Shown: piece by piece, positions 7,033 to 10,963 of the stretch
How the letters are laid out: every line of letters begins with the position of its first letter
How positions within the stretch are numbered: position 1 is the stretch's first letter
Assembly (NCBI GenBank): GCA_031274465.1
Contig: JAISQC010000242.1
Span: forward strand, 1-10,963
Length of the DNA stretch: 10,963 nt
Direction of reading: 5' to 3'
From: Synergistaceae bacterium
GTDB lineage: Bacteria > Synergistota > Synergistia > Synergistales > Synergistaceae
Translations under genes and position numbers: made by a program
Notes under the pieces: generated by a model
What the model saw: only the letters and a program-made list of their open reading frames with translations
What the model was told of the DNA's origin: nothing
Databases searched by the model: none

Positions 7033-8346
7033 ATGCTGCGCGGTAAAGCCCATAAAATTTCATCCATCCTGCTGATATTGACGGCCCTGCTGCAAGGCGC
7101 GCCCGCGCGCGCCGCCGAACCCTTGGGCGTTAAAGAGGCCATAGCCCTCACGCTCGAAAACAACTCGGCGCTTCTGTCCCTCCGCCAGGAGATATCGAAG
7201 GCATCCGCGCTGAAGATTCAAGCAGACGGGACTGCCACGCCCGAGATTGGATTCAATACCTACATCGACGAGAACAAGGACCTCCAGACGTCGGACGGAT
7301 CCAGCAGGCGCGACAACAGGGTCGCCAGAATAACTCTCGAGCAGAGCGTCTACTCGGGAGGCAGGAACCAGGCGCTTCGGAGGCAATCCTTGCAGGCCAG
7401 GTCCATTGCGGAGCTGAACCTCATAGACGCGCAGAACAGGGCGACGGGCGAGCTGTTCGCGCGCTTTTACAACGTCCTGCTTCAAGATCGCCTCGTCGAG
7501 GCCGAGCGCTCCGCGATAGCCACGGGCGAACTGCACCTGCGCGAGATCACCCGCATGAACGAGCTCGGCCTGTCGAACAGGCTGGAGGTCATCCGGGCAT
7601 CCCAGCAGCTCGCGGCAAACAGGGCCAACCTGAGCGCCGCCCAAGGGCTTTACGAATCGGCGGTCATCTCTTTGATGAACTACATGGCCATCCCCCCGGA
7701 GGAACGCCGCGCGGTGGACGGAGACCTCGGCGCGATGGACGCGCGGGGCGACAGGGCCTCCTCCCTTGCCGAGGCCACGAACAACAGGGCCGACCTCGCC
7801 GCCCTCGAAAAACAGATAGAGTATCAAAAAGACCAGATAGAGATAGAGCGCAGCGCCCTCCGCCCGCGCGTCACCTTGGGCGCGTCGGCTGGGCTTCTCA
7901 ACCCGTATGATAGAGAAGACACGGGAAACGAGACCTGGAGGGCCGAACTCTCCATAACCGTCCCAATCCTCGACAGAAACCAGGCAAGAGGCGGCATCAT
8001 GCGCGCGCAGGCAACCGCCGAACAGGACAGGATAGCCCTTTCGCAAAAGGGGCTGGACATAAAATCAGAGGTCGAGACAGCGTGGGCGGAGCTCGAGTCA
8101 ACCCGCAACCGCCTCGAATCAGCGGCGCTCGCGCTCGAGCTTGCGGAGGAAACGCTCCGCTTGGCGGAAGTGGGCTTTCAGGAGGGGGTGACGCCGCAGC
8201 TCGATCTGCTGTCGGCGCAGACGTCGCTCACGGAAAGCCGCCTCGAATACCTGCGTTCGTTGTATAATAATATGATAGCAGTCGTCGCCCTGAAGGTGAC
8301 CGAGGGGAACATCATCGACTGGGCGAGGGAGATGGAATTCGAATGA
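7033..8346 (+). CDS. TolC-family outer-membrane efflux protein
   Basis: A 437-aa outer-membrane factor that would form the trimeric exit duct for the RND pump. Residues 1-27 are a signal peptide: basic start, hydrophobic stretch SSILLILTALL, and a PARA/AEP-like cleavage site. No lipobox cysteine is seen, unlike OprM-type lipoproteins. The mature protein begins LGVKEAIALTLENN, the standard start of the family, and has two helical repeats, about 30-230 and 240-430. Both are rich in Ala, Gln, Arg and Glu with coiled-coil character; segments such as LGLSNRLEVIRASQQLA and EGVTPQLDLLSAQTSL are the matching repeat positions. The start follows the pump stop by two bases with no clear Shine-Dalgarno, suggesting coupled translation. 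It overlaps the next gene by ATGA at 8343-8346. Confidence 0.93.
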   Translation: MLRGKAHKISSILLILTALLQGAPARAAEPLGVKEAIALTLENNSALLSLRQEISKASALKIQADGTATPEIGFNTYIDENKDLQTSDGSSRRDNRVARITLEQSVYSGGRNQALRRQSLQARSIAELNLIDAQNRATGELFARFYNVLLQDRLVEAERSAIATGELHLREITRMNELGLSNRLEVIRASQQLAANRANLSAAQGLYESAVISLMNYMAIPPEERRAVDGDLGAMDARGDRASSLAEATNNRADLAALEKQIEYQKDQIEIERSALRPRVTLGASAGLLNPYDREDTGNETWRAELSITVPILDRNQARGGIMRAQATAEQDRIALSQKGLDIKSEVETAWAELESTRNRLESAALALELAEETLRLAEVGFQEGVTPQLDLLSAQTSLTESRLEYLRSLYNNMIAVVALKVTEGNIIDWAREMEFE

Positions 8347-9524
8347 GCCGCAGACAAACCGGCAGAATAGGCTATTTTGCGCTGATAATAATTTTCGCTG
8401 CGGCGCTCGCCGCAGCGGGGATGTATTTTATGGGGACGAAGGATCAGGCGGCCATATCGCAGGAGATACAGCCTGCGGAAAGCGAGAAACAGGCGGCGTA
8501 CGTGCGCGTGGAGACAGCGCTGAACGACAAGACCGTCAGGGACAGCATAGTGCAGAACATGTCGATCGAGGCAGTGGACAGAGTGCAGATGACCCCGCGC
8601 GTCACTGGCAGGCTCGAACGCCTTCACGTCAAGACCGGAGACACCGTGAAGCGAGGGCAGCTCGTGGCGACGCTCGAACACGAACAGCAGAACGCCCTGA
8701 TCGGCGCCACGGAGGCCCAGTTGGCGTCATCCAGAGCCGACACGGAGAGGGCGCGGGCGGAGATGATGAACGCGAAGACGAACCTCGACCGCTACGAGAG
8801 GCTGGTCAAGGAGGGCTTCAGCACCCAACAGCAATACGACTCGGTGGCGACCGCGCACGCAAGCGCGCTTGCAAGCCACAACGCGGCCAAGGCGAAGGAG
8901 CGCCAGGTCGCGGCGGAGCTGGGGCGTGTCAAGTCCTCCCAGCAGGACTACATAATGCACTCCCCCCTCGACGGCACGGTTCTCTCCGACTATTCGCTCA
9001 CCCCCGGAACCATGATCTCGCAGAACTCGCCGATAGTGGACATCGCAGACCTGCGGAGGCTCAAGGCGACACTGCGCATCCCGGAAGTCAAGATATTCGT
9101 CGTAAAACCGGGCATGGACGTGATCCTGAAATTCGACGCGCTTCCGGCAGAGGAATTTCTCGGAAAAGTCACCCGCATCGACCCCTTCGTCGATCCGGCG
9201 ACCCGCACCTCGGCGGTGGAGATAGAGCTCGACAACGAGGCTATAGGCAACCGTCTGCGCCCCGGCATGTTCGGGCAGGCGTCTATTGTCGAAAGCGAAT
9301 TTCGCGGCGCGGTACTGCTTCCCGAGGCCGCCGTGCAAAACGGCGAAGGCGGGCAGTATATTTTCGTGGAAGAGGGCGGCACGGCGCGCCGCAGGGACGT
9401 CAAAATCGGCCTGAGGCAGGGAAACGAGCTTCAGATCATCGAAGGCGTGGCATCGGGCGACCGCGTGATAGTATTTGGAGGCGCAAACCTGAGCGACGGG
9501 GACAGCGTGACCATACAGAACTAA
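8343..9524 (+). CDS. RND efflux periplasmic adaptor (membrane-fusion protein, AcrA/HlyD type)
   Basis: A 393-aa adaptor linking the inner-membrane pump to the outer-membrane channel. A short basic N-terminus is followed by one transmembrane segment, about residues 8-28 (GYFALIIIFAAALAAAGMYF). There is no lipobox, so it is membrane-anchored rather than lipid-anchored. The first half of the lipoyl domain lies at about 80-115 (MTPRVTGRLERLHVKTGDTV), an alpha-helical hairpin at about 115-200, and the second lipoyl half near 205-235 (HSPLDGTVLSDYSLTPG). A beta-barrel at about 240-310 contains RIDPFVDPATRTSAVEIEL, and the membrane-proximal domain with LLPEAAV follows. The start overlaps the stop of the upstream gene as ATGA, and a purine-rich GGGAGATGG precedes it. 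Being last in the operon is unusual, since the adaptor gene normally comes first. Confidence 0.93.
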   Translation: MSRRQTGRIGYFALIIIFAAALAAAGMYFMGTKDQAAISQEIQPAESEKQAAYVRVETALNDKTVRDSIVQNMSIEAVDRVQMTPRVTGRLERLHVKTGDTVKRGQLVATLEHEQQNALIGATEAQLASSRADTERARAEMMNAKTNLDRYERLVKEGFSTQQQYDSVATAHASALASHNAAKAKERQVAAELGRVKSSQQDYIMHSPLDGTVLSDYSLTPGTMISQNSPIVDIADLRRLKATLRIPEVKIFVVKPGMDVILKFDALPAEEFLGKVTRIDPFVDPATRTSAVEIELDNEAIGNRLRPGMFGQASIVESEFRGAVLLPEAAVQNGEGGQYIFVEEGGTARRRDVKIGLRQGNELQIIEGVASGDRVIVFGGANLSDGDSVTIQN

Positions 9525-9611
9525 ATCCTTCGGGCAGCCACAGCCCACGCGCCCAGGTTTACAAGGCAAGAGGAACGATCTCGGCTTTCAAAAGCGGCTG
9601 GAGGGCTTTAT

Positions 9612-10814
9612 ATGAAAAAATTCCTGCTCATTCCTGATTCGTTTAAGGGAACGATGAATTCCATGGATTTTTGCCGCATAGCAAAAGAAGTCATCCTTCG
9701 CCACCACCCGTCAGCGGAAGTAATTTCCATCCCCGTAGCGGACGGGGGGGAAGGCAGCGTCGATACGTTCATCGCCGCAGTCGGGGGGGAAAAAATATCG
9801 GTCCCCGCCAAGGGGCCCTACATGGAGGACATGGAGGGGTTTTACGGCATCATCGATGACGGCGCCACGGCAATAATAGAGATGGCGGCGTGCGCTGGCC
9901 TGCCGCTCGTAGGAGACAACCTGCACCCCGAAAAAACGACGACGTTTGGGGTAGGGCAATTGATGGCGGACGCGGCAAAAAGAGGCTGCAAAAAGATAAT
10001 CATAGGCCTTGGGGGAAGCGCCACCAACGATTTCGGCGCCGGGGCCGCCGCTGCGTGCGGCATCCGTTTCATGGACGGCGGCGGACGGGAATTCATCCCC
10101 GTAGGGGAAACCCTGTCTCAAGTTTCGCGCATAGACAAGGGCGGGACGATGCCCGAGCTTGAGGGTATCGAAATAAGCACGATGTGCGACATCGACAATC
10201 CTCTGTATGGAACGAGCGGGGCGGCTTTCGTGTTCGCCCCCCAAAAGGGCGCCGACTCGGAAATGGTCGAATTTCTGGACGGGCAGCTCAGGTCAATGTC
10301 CGAAATGGTCAAAAGAGAGTTCGGAACTGACGTCTCTAAAATCCCAGGCGCTGGGGCGGCCGGCGGAATGGGCGGGGGCATGGTGGCTTTTTTCGATTCA
10401 AAATTGCAGCCCGGGATAGAGATCGTGCTGGACGCGGTAGGGTTCGACGGCTTGCTCGACGGAGCGGATCTCGTGATCAGCGGCGAGGGAAAGTTCGACT
10501 CACAGAGCCTGCACGGCAAAGTAGTGATCGGAGTGGCTCGCAGGGCAAAAAAGCGTGGCGTTCCAGTCATAGCGATAGTAGGCGACATCGGAGACGACAT
10601 AGAGGCAGCATACGACGAAGGGGTAAGCGCGATCTTCAGCATCAACAGGGTCGCGGTGCCGTACAAGGAAGCCAGGCTGCGCAGCAGGAACGACCTGAGC
10701 CTCACGATAGACAATCTGATGAGATTCACGAAGCGTTTAGAGGATATTGGAGCTTCGCCCCTCCGATGCACCTCGAAAAAATCACCGCGCGGAGTGGATT
10801 GGGACGCGCGATAA
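9612..10814 (+). CDS. garK: Glycerate kinase, class I (GarK/GlxK family)
   Basis: A 400-aa cytoplasmic kinase that phosphorylates D-glycerate with ATP; members of this class generally give 2-phosphoglycerate, which enters glycolysis. Diagnostic segments are LLIPDSFKGTMNS at the N-terminus, IPVADGGEGSVD near residue 41, EMAACAGLPLV, the glycine-rich IGLGGSATNDFGAG, MCDIDNPLYGTSGAA, GAGAAGGMGGG and VISGEGKFDSQSLHGK. The order matches the whole family. The ATG at 9612 has GGAGGG (9600-9605) six bases upstream. An 87-base gap without a clear terminator separates it from the efflux operon. The last 20 or so residues form a basic tail beyond the usual family end (typically about 380 aa). The following gene is a D-2-hydroxyacid dehydrogenase, so the pair can act in sequence: hydroxypyruvate to D-glycerate to 2-phosphoglycerate. 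Confidence 0.94.
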   Translation: MKKFLLIPDSFKGTMNSMDFCRIAKEVILRHHPSAEVISIPVADGGEGSVDTFIAAVGGEKISVPAKGPYMEDMEGFYGIIDDGATAIIEMAACAGLPLVGDNLHPEKTTTFGVGQLMADAAKRGCKKIIIGLGGSATNDFGAGAAAACGIRFMDGGGREFIPVGETLSQVSRIDKGGTMPELEGIEISTMCDIDNPLYGTSGAAFVFAPQKGADSEMVEFLDGQLRSMSEMVKREFGTDVSKIPGAGAAGGMGGGMVAFFDSKLQPGIEIVLDAVGFDGLLDGADLVISGEGKFDSQSLHGKVVIGVARRAKKRGVPVIAIVGDIGDDIEAAYDEGVSAIFSINRVAVPYKEARLRSRNDLSLTIDNLMRFTKRLEDIGASPLRCTSKKSPRGVDWDAR

Positions 10815-10828
10815 ACCATTAAATGCGC

Positions 10829-10834
10829 TATAAT
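10829..10834 (+). promoter_or_regulatory. Putative -10 box for dehydrogenase copy B
   Basis: A perfect TATAAT 15 bases after the glycerate kinase stop and conserved with copy A. No -35-like hexamer is seen at normal spacing, so copy B may be read from its own weak promoter, from upstream transcription, or both. Confidence 0.45.
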
Positions 10835-10877
10835 TTTATCGAAACCATAAGACTTCTCGAACGAAGGCGGGATTTCG

Positions 10878-10963
10878 GTGAAAATAGTGATTTTGGACGG
10901 ATATACGGAAAACCCGGGGGATCTGAGCTGGGAGAGCTTCGAGAGGCTGGGGGAGCTCACTGT
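10878..10963 (+). CDS. D-2-hydroxyacid dehydrogenase, 5' end only, copy B
   Basis: The gene begins with GTG at 10878 and is cut by the window edge after 28 complete codons. All 28 residues (starting MKIVILDGYTENPGDLSW) are identical to copy A; the two base differences (GAC/GAT and GAA/GAG) are silent. An in-frame TAA ten codons upstream and the shared GAAGGCGGG fix the start as in copy A. It follows glycerate kinase by 63 bases on the same strand, so the two may be co-expressed for hydroxypyruvate/D-glycerate metabolism. Whether this copy is full length cannot be seen. Confidence 0.88.
   Translation, partial: MKIVILDGYTENPGDLSWESFERLGELT

Larger units (their letters stand above)
10824..10963 (+). 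repeat. Inverted repeat, copy B (dehydrogenase leader and 5' coding region)
   Basis: The partner of 412-559 in opposite orientation. It is eight bases shorter because it lacks CTCGAATG after the TATAAT box. The match continues to the last base of the window, so the repeat extends beyond the right edge. The left boundary at TGCG lies ten bases after the glycerate kinase stop. Confidence 0.93.

Noticed and set aside
5096..7063. Open frame of 655 codons on the minus strand opposite the RND pump
   Set aside because: Composition is charged and unlike a folded protein, and the plus-strand pump explains the region fully.
9532..9546. GGGC/GCCC hairpin after the adaptor gene as a terminator
   Set aside because: Only four pairs and no T-run follows, so it is not a credible intrinsic terminator.
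412..10963. The inverted copies as ends of a composite transposon
   Set aside because: The repeats are parts of a metabolic gene, no transposase or integrase is encoded between them, and no target-site duplication can be assessed because both repeats run off the window.
1..10963. CRISPR arrays, tRNA or rRNA genes, phage or defence genes
   Set aside because: I saw no regularly spaced repeats, no tRNA-like cloverleaf and no ORF with such domains; all substantial coding space is assigned to transport and glycerate metabolism.

Overview
The window looks like a chromosomal piece of a GC-rich diderm (outer-membrane) bacterium. A TolC-type outer-membrane channel, an RND pump and a substrate-binding protein with a cleavable signal peptide but no lipobox cysteine all imply a periplasm. 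GC-rich coding DNA that still uses many ATA and AGG codons, together with a T-box leader (an RNA switch best known from Firmicutes), would fit Synergistota or another T-box-bearing diderm lineage. That assignment is inference; no rRNA or marker gene is present.

Layout. (1) Positions 1-497, minus strand: the 5' half of a D-2-hydroxyacid dehydrogenase gene. (2) 498-995: a regulatory region holding a promoter and a full T-box riboswitch whose specifier triplet reads UGG (Trp) and whose terminator lies just before the next gene. (3) 996-3690: a three-gene ABC importer operon (periplasmic binding protein, permease, ATPase) matching the TrpXYZ tryptophan-uptake type. (4) 3691-3865: an AT-rich spacer with a possible promoter or operator. 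(5) 3866-9524: a tripartite efflux operon in the order RND pump, outer-membrane factor, membrane-fusion protein, with tightly coupled genes. (6) 9612-10814: a class I glycerate kinase. (7) 10878-10963: the start of a second D-2-hydroxyacid dehydrogenase gene, almost identical to the first but in opposite orientation.

How it works together. Uncharged tRNA-Trp should bind the T-box, stabilise the antiterminator and switch on tryptophan import. The efflux operon would span both membranes to expel hydrophobic compounds. The dehydrogenase and glycerate kinase fit a hydroxypyruvate -> D-glycerate -> 2-phosphoglycerate route.

The two most notable points are the readable tRNA-Trp specificity of the T-box (specifier codon and discriminator-matching base agree) and the pair of near-identical inverted dehydrogenase copies enclosing about 10.3 kb, which could support inversion of the whole segment by homologous recombination. 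I did not find a clearly unprecedented system.
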